Shown here: positions 1-9,608 of the stretch, piece by piece
Layout: each line of letters begins with the position of its first letter
How positions within the stretch are numbered: position 1 is the stretch's first letter
Made by a program: the position numbers and the translations under genes
From: Paraburkholderia sp. SG-MS1
GTDB lineage: Bacteria > Pseudomonadota > Gammaproteobacteria > Burkholderiales > Burkholderiaceae
DNA length: 37,490 bases
Assembly (NCBI RefSeq): GCF_012275575.1
Contig: NZ_NPIH01000263.1
Location: forward strand, 1-37,490
Reading direction: 5' to 3'
Notes under the pieces: generated by a model
Databases searched by the model: none
What the model saw: the letters and a program-made list of their open reading frames with translations, nothing else
What the model was told of the DNA's origin: nothing

Positions 1-2
1 GG

Positions 3-31
3 ACGTGTCAGGAATTTCGTGTGCTGAGGTC
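3..31 (+). repeat. IS256-family left terminal inverted repeat
   Basis: Pairs with 1345-1373 at about 21 of 29 positions. The conserved blocks are TGTCAG and GTGTGC followed by GAGGTC. It marks the left end of the insertion element. Confidence 0.75.
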
Positions 32-44
32 GCTGTAAAAAGTC

Positions 45-1316
45 TCAGCTGATGGCGTTGGTGAAGCGCTCGCCGAACAGAATGGCGAACTGATTGACCG
101 CTTGCCGCCAGGTGATAGGCGGCATCTTCCAATCCTTTTCGATGTTGCGCAAGGCCAGATACAGCAGCTTGCTGGCGGCTTCGTCGCTGGGGAAGTGGCC
201 GCGGTTCTTGACGATCTTGCACAGTTGCATGTGCATGCTCTCGATGGCGTTGGTCGTATATATAATCCGACGCACTTCGGGCGGATAGGCGAAGAACGGG
301 ATCACCTGCTCCCATTGACGCTGCCACATCGCCGCCACGGTGGGGAATTTGCGGCCCCAGTCGCTTTGAGCGAAGGCTTCGAGCGCGGCTGCCGCCGCTT
401 CGGCCGTGGCGGCCTGATAGATCGGCTTGAGCGCGGCAGCCAACGGCTTGCGGTCTTTCCAGCTCGCCAGATTCAGCGAATTGCGGATCAAATGCACGAT
501 GCAAGTCTGGATCTGCGCGGCCGGATAAACCGCCTCGATCGCTTCGGGAAAGCCGCGCAAGCCATCGACCACCGCAATCAGGATGTCGTGCAAACCGCGG
601 TTCTTCAGCTCGTTGAAGACCTTTAGCCAGAACTTGGCGCCTTCGGTCTGTTCGATCCATAGGCCCAGCACTTCCTTGCGGCCATCGGCGCGGATACCCA
701 GCGCCAGGTACACCGCCTTGTTTTTGACCGTGCCTTCGTCGCGAATCTTCAGCCGCAGAGCGTCGAAATACACGATCGGATACATCGCCTCAAGCGGTCG
801 TTGCTGCCATTGCTCGACTTCAGCCAGCACTTCATCGGTGACGGTGGAGATCAGGTCGGGCGACACTTGCAGTCCGTACAGCTCCAGCAAGTGGCCCTGG
901 ATCTCGCGCACGCTCATACCGCGCGCGTACATGCTGATCACATGGTCGTCGAATCCCGGCAATCGACGTTGGTATTTGCCGACCAGTTGCGGCTCGAACG
1001 TCGCCTGCCTGTCACGCGGGATATCCAGATTCAACTCGCCATTGGGCGTGATGACCGTCTTCGGGCTCGTGCCGTTGCGGTGGTTGCCGGCGTTGCCCTG
1101 CTCGGCCTCAGCCGTCAGGTGATGCGTCAGTTCGGCCGCCAGCATGCGCTCGGCGAGTTGCTTCTTGAGCAGGCCGGCCAAGCCCGATTCACCGAGAATC
1201 GACTCGGCATCCTTGTTCTGCACCTGGGCCAGCAGTTGATCAATCAGTTCATCCGGAAACAGCTTCGGCGTGCTCGGTTTCTTGCTCTTCTTTGTCATGC
1301 TTGTTGTTTCGGTCAT
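45..1316 (-). CDS. IS256-family transposase
   Basis: DDE transposase of 423 aa that catalyses movement of the surrounding element by copy-out/paste-in transposition. The length is normal for the family (about 400-420 aa). Candidate catalytic residues are Asp185 (in YFDALRLK), Asp251 (in VVDGLRGF) and Glu359 (in TTNAIESMH). The C-terminal TTNAIES...NRGHFPSDEAASKLLYL block is a strong family signature. The N-terminal half holds the DNA-binding region that recognises the ends. The frame is open from start to stop, so the protein looks intact and possibly active. An AAGGA lies about 9 nt before the ATG. Family assignment is firm; the exact IS name would need a database comparison. Confidence 0.95.
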   Translation of the reverse strand: MTETTSMTKKSKKPSTPKLFPDELIDQLLAQVQNKDAESILGESGLAGLLKKQLAERMLAAELTHHLTAEAEQGNAGNHRNGTSPKTVITPNGELNLDIPRDRQATFEPQLVGKYQRRLPGFDDHVISMYARGMSVREIQGHLLELYGLQVSPDLISTVTDEVLAEVEQWQQRPLEAMYPIVYFDALRLKIRDEGTVKNKAVYLALGIRADGRKEVLGLWIEQTEGAKFWLKVFNELKNRGLHDILIAVVDGLRGFPEAIEAVYPAAQIQTCIVHLIRNSLNLASWKDRKPLAAALKPIYQAATAEAAAAALEAFAQSDWGRKFPTVAAMWQRQWEQVIPFFAYPPEVRRIIYTTNAIESMHMQLCKIVKNRGHFPSDEAASKLLYLALRNIEKDWKMPPITWRQAVNQFAILFGERFTNAIS

Positions 1317-1344
1317 AAGGGCGTTCCTTTCGGTATCGTCTCAT

Positions 1345-1373
1345 GACCTCGGCACACAAGAAAACTGACAGGC
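1345..1373 (-). repeat. IS256-family right terminal inverted repeat
   Basis: Reverse complement matches 3-31 at about 21 of 29 positions. It lies just upstream of the transposase start and marks the right end of the element. Confidence 0.75.
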
Positions 1374-1425
1374 TCTCCCGCCACGCCGACAAGCAGAGCA
1401 CACGCAAATCAAACCAGCTCAACGA

Positions 1426-3024
1426 TCAATGCGGAATCATCCACTGCAAGACATTCTGCTGCGCCCACACCAGCAAACCTAGCAGCACCGTCAATAGAAT
1501 CGAGTGCTTGAAGGTTTTCGCGAACACCACACCTTCCTTGCCTTTGAGTTCGGTGGTCGCCACGCCGGTAGAGATGTTTTGCGGCGAGATCATCTTGCCC
1601 ATCACACCGCCCGACGAATTGGTTGCCGCCATCAGCACCGGACTCAGATTCAACTGGTTGGCCGCCACCACCTGCAGGTTGCCGAACAGCGCATTGCCCG
1701 ACGTATCGCTGCCCGACAGGAAGACGGCGACCCAGCCGAGGAAGGCCGACACCAGTGGAAAGAACGGACCCACCGATGCGACGCCGAGACCGAGCGTATA
1801 GGTGAGCCCCGAGTAGTTCATCAGATAGGCGAGCCCGACGATGGTCGCCACCGTCAGGATGGCGATGCGCGTCTGCACCCACGTGTCGGCGATCGCCTTG
1901 CCGAATTCGCGCGCGCTCAGGCCGACCACGAACGTCGTGATGAGCGCCGCGACCAGAATCGCCGTGCCCGTGGCGAGCGGCTGGAAGTCCCACACCGCGC
2001 CATAAGGCGTCTTGTACAGGGTGATGAACACGGCCTTGTCGAGCCCCGGCCACGGTATCTTGACGTCGCCGATCGTGAAGACTCTCGCGATGGTCCACAC
2101 GATCACCACGACTGACACGATGATCCACGGATACCAGCCCTGGCCGCCGCTGATCTTGCCGCGCACCTCGCCGATCCGGTCGACGTTGATCGCGAATGCA
2201 GGATCGGCAGCAGGCTTCCAGATGCGCAGGAATGCGATCGTCAGAATCAGCGACACCATCGACGACAACACGTCGGTCAGGCTGTAGTTCACGTAGTTCG
2301 ACGCGATGAACTGCGTGAGCGCGAAGCTCGCGCCCGACACCAGCAGCACCGGCCACACCCGCAGCATGTTGCGAAACCCCGCATACACCGCAATCACATA
2401 GAAGGGCAGCAGCAGCGCGAAGAACGGCAACTGGCGGCCGACCATCTTCGCGAGCAGATCGGACGGCAGATGGGTCACCGCGCCGAGTACGGTGATCGGT
2501 ACGCCGAGCGCGCCGAACGCGACCGGCGCCGTGTTGAAGATCAGCGTAAAGGTGAGCGCTTCGAGGGTGGGAAAGCCGAGGAGGATCAGCAGCGAACTGG
2601 TAATGGCGACGGGAGTGCCGAAGCCGGAAATCCCTTCGAGCAACGCGCCGAATGAAAAGCCGACCACGACCAGCACGACCCGCCGGTCATTCGGCAGGTT
2701 GTCGATCATCCACATGCGAAAGGCCGCGAAGCGGCCCGAGCGTTGCGCGATGTTGTACAGCAGGATCGCCGTGACCACGATCCACATGACCGGCCAGCAG
2801 GCGAACACCGCGCCCGCGAACACCGAGTTGAACGCGAGCCCCACCGGGAACTGCCACACTGAAATCGCGACGATCAGACCGACGATCAGCCCCGCGAGCG
2901 ACGCCTGCCAGGCTGGCCTGCGCGCCCAGCCGAGCAGAAGCAGCACGACGATGATCGGCAACGCGGCGACGAGGAACGACGGCAATAGCGCATTGCCGAC
3001 CGGGGTGAGTAGTTGGTGAAACAT
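1426..3024 (-). CDS. lldP: L-lactate permease (LctP family)
   Basis: Inner-membrane permease of 532 aa that imports lactate (often also glycolate) with protons. Length and hydrophobic pattern fit the LctP family, with some 12-14 membrane segments. The family-typical stretches LLEGISGFGTPVAI and FLSGSDTSGNALFGNLQ are present, as is TNSSGGVMGKMISPQ in the C-terminal third. The ATG at 3024 is preferred over the adjoining GTG at 3027, because AAGGAG sits 5 nt before the ATG but only 2 nt before the GTG. No lactate dehydrogenase or LldR gene is visible nearby, so it appears to be a single gene. A candidate promoter lies at 3136-3164, and the IS256 copy lies directly downstream. Substrate is assigned by family only. 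Confidence 0.93.
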   Translation of the reverse strand: MFHQLLTPVGNALLPSFLVAALPIIVVLLLLGWARRPAWQASLAGLIVGLIVAISVWQFPVGLAFNSVFAGAVFACWPVMWIVVTAILLYNIAQRSGRFAAFRMWMIDNLPNDRRVVLVVVGFSFGALLEGISGFGTPVAITSSLLILLGFPTLEALTFTLIFNTAPVAFGALGVPITVLGAVTHLPSDLLAKMVGRQLPFFALLLPFYVIAVYAGFRNMLRVWPVLLVSGASFALTQFIASNYVNYSLTDVLSSMVSLILTIAFLRIWKPAADPAFAINVDRIGEVRGKISGGQGWYPWIIVSVVVIVWTIARVFTIGDVKIPWPGLDKAVFITLYKTPYGAVWDFQPLATGTAILVAALITTFVVGLSAREFGKAIADTWVQTRIAILTVATIVGLAYLMNYSGLTYTLGLGVASVGPFFPLVSAFLGWVAVFLSGSDTSGNALFGNLQVVAANQLNLSPVLMAATNSSGGVMGKMISPQNISTGVATTELKGKEGVVFAKTFKHSILLTVLLGLLVWAQQNVLQWMIPH

Positions 3025-3352
3025 CACGTCTCCTTGGTGTTGTTCGGCGCGACGCGGGGATCACGAATGAGAGGCGCGTCTCTGTCGCAGGACGGACGAG
3101 CGTCAGCGGAACGTAAGAGTCGAACCGCCTTCCTTATTAAATGGGTACTGCATGTGCTTCCCAAGCATAGAACCCCGCGCGGGCACGTCAAGAAGGGAAA
3201 CTACGGGCGCGCGAAAAGAAGTGGCGCGGGCGGGTTGTCCGCACGATGTGGAGCACAGAGCATGAAACGACGCGGGCGCGTGATCGCGCCGTCGCGAATG
3301 CGCCCGTCATGCAGTGAGCGACCCGGCACCGAAGCCTGCATGCGACACGCGT
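3025..3352. other. intergenic region, lldP leader
   Basis: This 328-bp stretch holds the lldP ribosome-binding site, the candidate promoter at 3136-3164 and the 3' flank of the next minus-strand gene. No convincing coding frame is seen. Short GC-rich palindromes occur, but none with a T-tract that would make a good terminator. Confidence 0.6.
3136..3164 (-). promoter_or_regulatory. candidate sigma70 promoter for lldP
   Basis: On the minus strand a TTGGGA (-35) is followed after 17 nt by TTTAAT (-10), about 110 bp upstream of the permease ATG. Spacing is optimal and the -10 sits in an AT-rich patch unusual for this DNA. Predicted by eye only. Confidence 0.45.
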
Positions 3353-3811
3353 TCAGTGATGCCAATGATGTCCCCACCCTCCACCCCAATACCCGCCGAT
3401 GCCGATCGACACCGATGGGCCGTAGTAGCCTGGATAGCCGTAATACGCGGGGTAAGCGGGATAGACCGGAGGCGGATAGTAGGCGGGATAAGCCGGCGCC
3501 ACATAGACGGGCGGCGCCGCTACTGCATAAGTGGGCGGCGCGTTCTGTTGTTGCTGTTGCTGCGCATCGGTCGAGCCGGTTTGGTCCGCCGGGACGCCCT
3601 GCTGCACGGCCGTCGCGGGCGCCGTTGAATACGTCGAATAGTAAGCAGGGTAGTAGCCGGACGGATAGTAACCGTATGGGTAATAGCAGCCCGACAACGT
3701 CACGACGCTGAGGACGCCGCAGGCAGCAACGCCTCCACGGGACAGCCGCAAAAAAGCGCGCGGCAGCCATGAGCCCCTCGCGCGAACACTGTTGATAACG
3801 CGGGACTTCAT
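3353..3811 (-). CDS. Tyr/Pro-rich low-complexity lipoprotein
   Basis: Small exported protein of 152 aa with no function I can name. The start at 3811 follows a GAGGAG Shine-Dalgarno. The N-terminus is basic, then hydrophobic (GVAACGVLSVV), and ends in the lipobox LSGC, so it should be processed by signal peptidase II and lipid-anchored. The mature part is dominated by repeated Tyr-Pro-Ala-Tyr and Tyr-Pro-Ser-Gly-Tyr patterns, with a run of six Gln in the middle, and ends in a Gly/Trp/His-rich tail (GGYWGGGWGHHWHH). Similar YXP-rich lipoproteins occur in Burkholderiales but lack an experimental role. The aromatic/His-rich tail could bind metal or surface polymers; that is speculation. Confidence 0.75.
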   Translation of the reverse strand: MKSRVINSVRARGSWLPRAFLRLSRGGVAACGVLSVVTLSGCYYPYGYYPSGYYPAYYSTYSTAPATAVQQGVPADQTGSTDAQQQQQQNAPPTYAVAAPPVYVAPAYPAYYPPPVYPAYPAYYGYPGYYGPSVSIGIGGYWGGGWGHHWHH

Positions 3812-3955
3812 GACGCGCTCCTCGTTGTGCCGTACACCGTCATCGTCGGCGTAACGAGATGAGCTTACGCTCCCGCGGCGCGAATACGATTGCAAAACCG
3901 TAACGGCGCATTTCGCGACGTTGCACCGCATCGTTTGACGCTTACTGCCGCCGAC

Positions 3956-3992
3956 CCTTCATGACGATGCGCTGCGAGCGCTGTCATGAAGG
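3956..3992. repeat. 10-bp perfect inverted repeat
   Basis: CCTTCATGAC at 3956-3965 is repeated in inverted orientation at 3983-3992, with a 17-nt GC-rich loop. It lies between two minus-strand lipoprotein genes, downstream of the 4057-4269 gene. No T-run follows on either strand. It could be a factor-assisted terminator, an mRNA-stabilising hairpin or a protein-binding dyad. Confidence 0.5.
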
Positions 3993-4056
3993 CGAGCGCC
4001 GGGTTCGCTTTCGGAATACCGCGTGACTTACTGTGCAGTATGCGCCTTCACGCCGC

Positions 4057-4269
4057 TTATTTGCCGACCTGATTACCGATGATGCCACCCGCCGCCGCAC
4101 CGCCGATCGTCGACAGGGCATTGCCGCCGATCGCCGCGCCCGCGGCGCCGCCCAGACCGGCGCCGATGGCCGTATCACGCCCCTGCCGGCTCATGCCTTC
4201 ACACGCCGAAAGTCCCGCAACGAGAGCAACGATGGTTGCGAGCGTGCCGATTTGACGAATCGTTTTCAT
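4057..4269 (-). CDS. OsmB-like glycine-zipper lipoprotein
   Basis: Short lipoprotein of 70 aa. The signal sequence ends in the lipobox GLSAC at about residues 19-23, so it should be lipid-anchored, probably in the outer membrane. The mature part is a run of glycine-zipper repeats (AIGAGLGGAAGAAIGG, then IGGAAAGGIIGNQVG). This is typical of the OsmB / glycine-zipper 2TM family, small proteins often induced by osmotic or envelope stress. A GGGAG precedes the ATG by about 9 nt. The neighbour 3353-3811 is also a lipoprotein, but 245 bp separate them, so co-transcription is not certain. Exact function is unknown; the family call is safe. Confidence 0.85.
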   Translation of the reverse strand: MKTIRQIGTLATIVALVAGLSACEGMSRQGRDTAIGAGLGGAAGAAIGGNALSTIGGAAAGGIIGNQVGK

Positions 4270-4570
4270 GATGCTGACTCCCGGTTGTTTGAGTGAGTTT
4301 GTAGGTCGTAATCGCCGAAACGTAAGAGAGACAAGGCCCCGTTCATGTATTCGATGGTAGCCGCGCGTCGCGTATCCAGATATGTGAGCTTGTCAGCGGA
4401 TTGACGGTTTCGTAATCAAATGTTTCCCTTCTATGAGCATGTGGCGTGCCCGCCGCCCCGCACGCTCCCACAAACGAAAAAGCCCGCCAGTGGCGGGCTT
4501 CGGTGCTGCGATGCAGGTTCCTGGCGGAATCGGGCGGCGGTAAAGCCCTGCCCGATCTGCACATCGAACC
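4270..4570. other. intergenic region between thiC and the OsmB-like gene
   Basis: About 300 bp with no convincing gene. It contains the thiC terminator at 4475-4500 and presumably the promoter of the 4057-4269 lipoprotein. A weak minus-strand candidate (TTGTCT, 17 nt, TTACGA) lies around 4300-4330. Confidence 0.5.
4475..4500 (-). terminator. intrinsic terminator of thiC
   Basis: Complementary arms AGCCCGCC/GGCGGGCT (4481-4499) fold into a tight GC-rich hairpin followed on the minus strand by TTTTTCG. It lies about 70 bp beyond the thiC stop codon. Confidence 0.85.
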
Positions 4571-6502
<1,932 letters not shown>

Positions 6503-6607
6503 CGTATCTCCATGCAAAGCAATGTGGGCCGCTAAGCAGGAGACGAGATGGAAGTGGTCGGAAATCGCGAGAGAAGTGAGGCGATGGAGCTGGAGTGCGA
6601 AATCCGT

Positions 6608-6712
6608 ACGCTTCCCTGCGCTGGCATTATCCAGATCAGGTTCAAAGGGTATTTCTCACCCGCGCGGCACGGACCTCCAAGCTCCATGCGACGCAGGACC
6701 CCCGCGTTAGCA
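6608..6712 (-). ncRNA. TPP riboswitch (THI element)
   Basis: The minus strand carries the hallmarks of a thiamine pyrophosphate aptamer. GGGTGAGAAATACCC is the J3-2/P3 region with the CUGAGA-like pyrimidine-sensing bulge. It is followed by TTTGAACCTGATCTGGATAA, the P4-P5 pyrophosphate-sensing helices, and then ATGCCAGCGCAGGGAAG closing towards P1. It sits about 105 nt upstream of the thiC start. By family knowledge it represses thiC when TPP is abundant. No obvious terminator is visible between aptamer and gene, so control at the ribosome-binding site is more likely. The boundaries of P1 are approximate. Confidence 0.95.
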
Positions 6713-6718
6713 GCGCAC

Positions 6719-6748
6719 ACGATACACCGGCCACCCGCTGCTTGGCAA
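6719..6748 (-). promoter_or_regulatory. candidate promoter of thiC
   Basis: On the minus strand TTGCCA is followed after 18 nt by TATCGT. That would start transcription just before the 5' strand of the riboswitch P1 helix, where one expects it. Predicted by eye. Confidence 0.45.
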
Positions 6749-6854
6749 CCCGTGCGATTGAACCGAACCGCGCCTCGCGCTGCGGGCTGCCGTGTCCTGT
6801 GCCAGCTGTGACGGGCAGGCGGACGAACTGCGGCGTGCTTGAGCTACAGCGAGA

Positions 6855-7265
6855 TCAGAGCGAGAAATTGTCGGCGGCTTCCGGCTGATACAGGATCTTG
6901 TCGAGCTTCAGCACTTTCTCCGTGCCGCTCGGCGGCGTGAAGCGGATGCGCTCGCCGCGCTTTGCGCCGAGCAGCGCGAGGCCGGCCGGCGAGAACACGT
7001 TCAGGCGCCCGTGCGCGAAGTCCGCGTTGGGCGGATAGACGACGGTCCAGGTCATTTGCTCGCCGCTGGCTTCGTCGATCAGGGTGGCTTGCGAATTCAT
7101 CGTCACCACATCGGCCGGAATTTCGCGCGAATCGACGATCACAGCGCGCTCGAGGACGTCGTCGAGCATGTCCTGTAGTTTCGCGCTCGCGCCGGGCGCG
7201 CAGGCGTGCTTCTCAAGGCGCGCGACATCGAGTTCGGTCAGATAACAGGGTTTCGTCTTTTTCAT
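6855..7265 (-). CDS. rnk: Rnk-type nucleoside diphosphate kinase regulator
   Basis: Small cytosolic protein of 136 aa built like Rnk, a GreA/GreB relative that binds RNA polymerase and was first described as affecting nucleoside diphosphate kinase levels. The N-terminal part (about 1-50) begins MKKTKPCYLTELDVARLEKH and is the short Rnk coiled coil. The C-terminal part (about 50-130) is the GreA/GreB FKBP-like domain, with VTMNSQATLIDE, TWTVVYPPNAD, LNVFSPAGLALLGAKRGE and FTPPSGTEK. The start at 7265 has GGAG 8 nt upstream. No partner gene adjoins it, so it looks monocistronic. Function is by family, not context. Confidence 0.92.
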   Translation of the reverse strand: MKKTKPCYLTELDVARLEKHACAPGASAKLQDMLDDVLERAVIVDSREIPADVVTMNSQATLIDEASGEQMTWTVVYPPNADFAHGRLNVFSPAGLALLGAKRGERIRFTPPSGTEKVLKLDKILYQPEAADNFSL

Positions 7266-8004
7266 GACGGGTACTCCAAATTTTCGATCTACATAAAAGA
7301 GAACGGCGTGCGAAAGCGTTCGGCCCGGCGCCCGAAGAAAGTCCCCTTGGGGACGACGCGGCCTGAACAGTGGAGCAAGCAGCGTTAGATCGGGAGCCGG
7401 GCGGCGGAGAGCGGGAGCGTTCGGGACGGCTCGCCGGCCGGACACGGCGCGAAGTCCGCGCGCGCGTCACCGGTTGCGCGGCGGGGGCGCAAGCGGATGA
7501 GGGCACGGGAAGTCGGGAAGCGCATCGAGGTAGCCGGCGGGTGTCGAAAGAAGGGGTGAAGGCGTCGCCTGAAAACGGAAAGCAACGCGATAGCAAGGTC
7601 CATGGTAGCACGCGGCCGAGGGTGGCCTGATTCGATCCGCGTCGGCCTGGGTGATGACGGCCGCAGTCACATTCGACTGACGATCATAGTGAAAAACCAC
7701 TGGCGATACGTCCCCGCTTTCTGTGTTGCAAGTACGCCAAAAGTTACGATTCTTTCGCTCGGCGCGGTGGGCGCTTACTGCATAATGCGATGCGCGCCGC
7801 AGCCTTGGCGCGTGTTCGCCCCGGCCTGATTTCGTTCGCAAGCCGCGGCGTTGTGGCCCTTTGGTCATCTATCGCCCTTCCGTTCCACCGACATGTCCGC
7901 CAGCCTCGCCCGTCTGACCGCATCTTCGATGCGGTGTCCGCCATCCCGTCAGCGGGTTTTCAGCGGGGGCGCAATACCTCGAGCGACATGGGCGGGTTGA
8001 ACGC
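7266..8004. other. intergenic region without recognisable gene
   Basis: 739 bp between rnk (minus) and the EamA gene (plus). Open frames exist on both strands, but none has a plausible start signal or a recognisable protein. A perfect 14-bp palindrome (GTCCCC-TT-GGGGAC) lies at 7341-7354 upstream of rnk. The region around 7680-7790 is slightly AT-richer and may hold promoters. Confidence 0.5.
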
Positions 8005-8934
8005 ATGTCGTTGCAACGCTCCAGTTTCCTTTCGCGCGGTTTGCCGATCCGCTTGCCGCAGTCTCACAGCGGCCAGATCGCGCTCGCCCTTGCCGTCGTC
8101 TATCTCGTGTGGGGCTCGACGTATCTCGCCGTGCACGTCGCCCTCGGTTCGTTTCCGCCGCTACTGCTCTCCGGGCTGCGGAACCTGTTTGCCGGCATAG
8201 GCCTGTTCATCTTCGCGGTGCGCCGCAAACCGGCCTGGCCGAGCGCCGCCGAGATCCGCAATGCCGGAGTCGTCGGTACGATGCTGGTGGGTTTGTCGAG
8301 CGGCATGCTCGCCTACGGCATGCGCACCGTCGGCACTGGCACGGCGGCCGTGATGGTCGCGACCGTGCCGCTGTTCGCGACGGTGATCGCCGCCGTCGCG
8401 GGTCGCAAGATCGGCCGCGGCGAATGGTTCGCGGTCGGCTTGGGGCTGGTCGGCATCGCGATTCTCAGTCACGGCGACAGCACGCCGGGCTCGGCGGGTG
8501 GCAGCCTGGCGATTCTGTGCGGCGCGCTCTTCTGGGCCGGCGGCGCGCATCTGGCCGGGCGTCTGAAGCTGCCGTCGGACCTGTTTCTGTCGACCGCGCT
8601 GCAGATCGGGCTCGGCGGCGCGATGTCGACACTGGTCGCCTGGGTCTCCGGCGAACGCATGCTCGAAATGCATGTCCTGCCGTTGCTGGCATTCATCTAC
8701 CTGATGCTGATCGGGACGATGGCCGCGTACGTCGCGTATGGTTTTCTGATTCGCCACACGAGCCCGATCATTGCGAGTAGCTGCATGTATGTGAATCCGG
8801 TGGTGGCGGTCGCGCTCGGCGCGTTGCTGCTGGGCGAGCCGGTCACGCGCTCGACGATGATCGCGACCGTTGTGATTCTGGCCAGCGTGGGCTTGTCTTT
8901 CTGGTTCGATTACCGGAAGAAGGGGTTGGCTTGA
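8005..8934 (+). CDS. EamA/DMT-family transporter (YedA-like)
   Basis: Inner-membrane protein of 309 aa with ten predicted membrane helices arranged as two EamA repeats (about 25-155 and 165-300). The VYLVWGSTYLAVHVAL segment at the start of repeat one and NPVVAVALGALLLGEPVT near the end of repeat two are characteristic. Relatives of the drug/metabolite transporter superfamily, such as YedA, are mostly exporters of amino acids or metabolites; the substrate cannot be read from the sequence. The start at 8005 lacks a strong Shine-Dalgarno, so a start a few codons downstream is possible. No operon partner is seen. Confidence 0.9.
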   Translation: MSLQRSSFLSRGLPIRLPQSHSGQIALALAVVYLVWGSTYLAVHVALGSFPPLLLSGLRNLFAGIGLFIFAVRRKPAWPSAAEIRNAGVVGTMLVGLSSGMLAYGMRTVGTGTAAVMVATVPLFATVIAAVAGRKIGRGEWFAVGLGLVGIAILSHGDSTPGSAGGSLAILCGALFWAGGAHLAGRLKLPSDLFLSTALQIGLGGAMSTLVAWVSGERMLEMHVLPLLAFIYLMLIGTMAAYVAYGFLIRHTSPIIASSCMYVNPVVAVALGALLLGEPVTRSTMIATVVILASVGLSFWFDYRKKGLA

Positions 8935-9001
8935 AGTTCGCCTTGGGGCGAAGGTCGTAACCGCGCCTGCGGAGCGTCCAAAAAGACTCGCCCACCGCGC
9001 T

Positions 9002-9251
9002 TCAACGCGCCGCCGCCACTTCAGCCCTTCGCCGGATTGCGCGTTTCGCAGCCCGCCCGCGCGATTCGGCGAGATGCCCCAGGTGACGATGACGCCCACC
9101 CCGCCTTTCGCGCGTTCGCGAAAATACGCGGCCAGCTTCGGGTAGTTCCAGAAACGGTCCTCCATGCCGGTATGCATGGAACCCGTCACCACGTAATTGC
9201 GCAAGCGTGTGAACCCGAAGGCGAGTTCGCGAGTAAGTGGTGGTAAGACAT
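9002..9251 (-). pseudogene. fadH: decayed 2,4-dienoyl-CoA reductase (fadH) remnant
   Basis: A minus-strand ATG at 9251 opens MSYHHLLA, the FadH start. One frameshift later the frame reads FGFTRLRNYVVTGSMHTGME, then FRERAKGGVGVIVTWGISPN, matching the first 55-60 residues of the Old-Yellow-Enzyme domain of FadH-type reductases. Immediately after this the sequence resembles the very last residues of the same protein. AKRAI, then GEGLK after a frameshift, then VAAAR and a stop at 9002-9004 correspond to the usual DAKRAI..GLKVAAAR end. The gene therefore seems to have lost roughly 600 internal codons and gained indels. The N-terminal match is strong; the C-terminal match is short and moderate. Confidence 0.75.
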
Positions 9252-9608
9252 GGCAAGGGACCGTGTAAGTATTGGATGCGCCCGAACCACATACCGCACA
9301 CCGGGCCAGCTCGCCGAGGAAAAATTCTAATCATCGCAATCCATTGCTCCGTAAGCCATTTATCAGTCGCCGTCAGCCATCGCGCGGTTCCCGGCACACG
9401 CCTTGCTCGAAGCGATCGTCCATCGACACGGACCGCGCCGTCAGGAGAAACAGGCGTGATGTGCAGCAGGGATAGGAGGGGGCTGCTTTGGAGAGCCGCC
9501 CGGGACCGTTCAAACAAATGATGAACGCGGTTTCTGGCGGCGCGGTGTCCGAAGCGGAACGCCCGTAGATCAATGGGTCGAGAGCCCACATCGAGATAGG
9601 TGAACACA
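9252..9608. other. intergenic region
   Basis: 357 bp between the fadH remnant and the DUF4397 lipoprotein gene. No gene recognised. It must hold the promoter of the downstream lipoprotein, but no convincing -35/-10 pair stands out. Confidence 0.5.

Larger units (their letters stand above)
1..1375 (-). mobile_element. IS256-family insertion sequence
   Basis: A complete or nearly complete insertion sequence carrying one transposase gene. Imperfect terminal inverted repeats are visible at 3-31 and 1345-1373. About 21 of 29 positions match when one is reverse complemented, including a TGTCAG block near the tip and a GTGTGC/GAGGTC block inside. The left tip lies at the window edge, so the 8-9 bp target duplication typical of the family cannot be checked and the outermost bases are uncertain by a few positions. 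The right tip lies about 50 bp beyond the stop codon of the lactate permease gene, so that reading frame is not interrupted. Confidence 0.85.
6503..6854. other. thiC leader region
   Basis: This 352-bp stretch is explained by the thiC ribosome-binding site, the TPP riboswitch and its candidate promoter. The remaining 100 bp next to rnk show no gene. Confidence 0.7.

Noticed and set aside
7341..7354. Perfect palindrome GTCCCC-TT-GGGGAC as a terminator
   Set aside because: A two-base loop is too small for a stable hairpin, no T-tract follows, and it lies upstream of rnk. It could be a dyad operator but there is no support.
8161..9204. Minus-strand frame of 347 codons joining the fadH remnant to the EamA region
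   Set aside because: Only the first 55 or so codons resemble a protein (FadH). The rest is antisense to the transporter, so this is a pseudogene reading on by chance.
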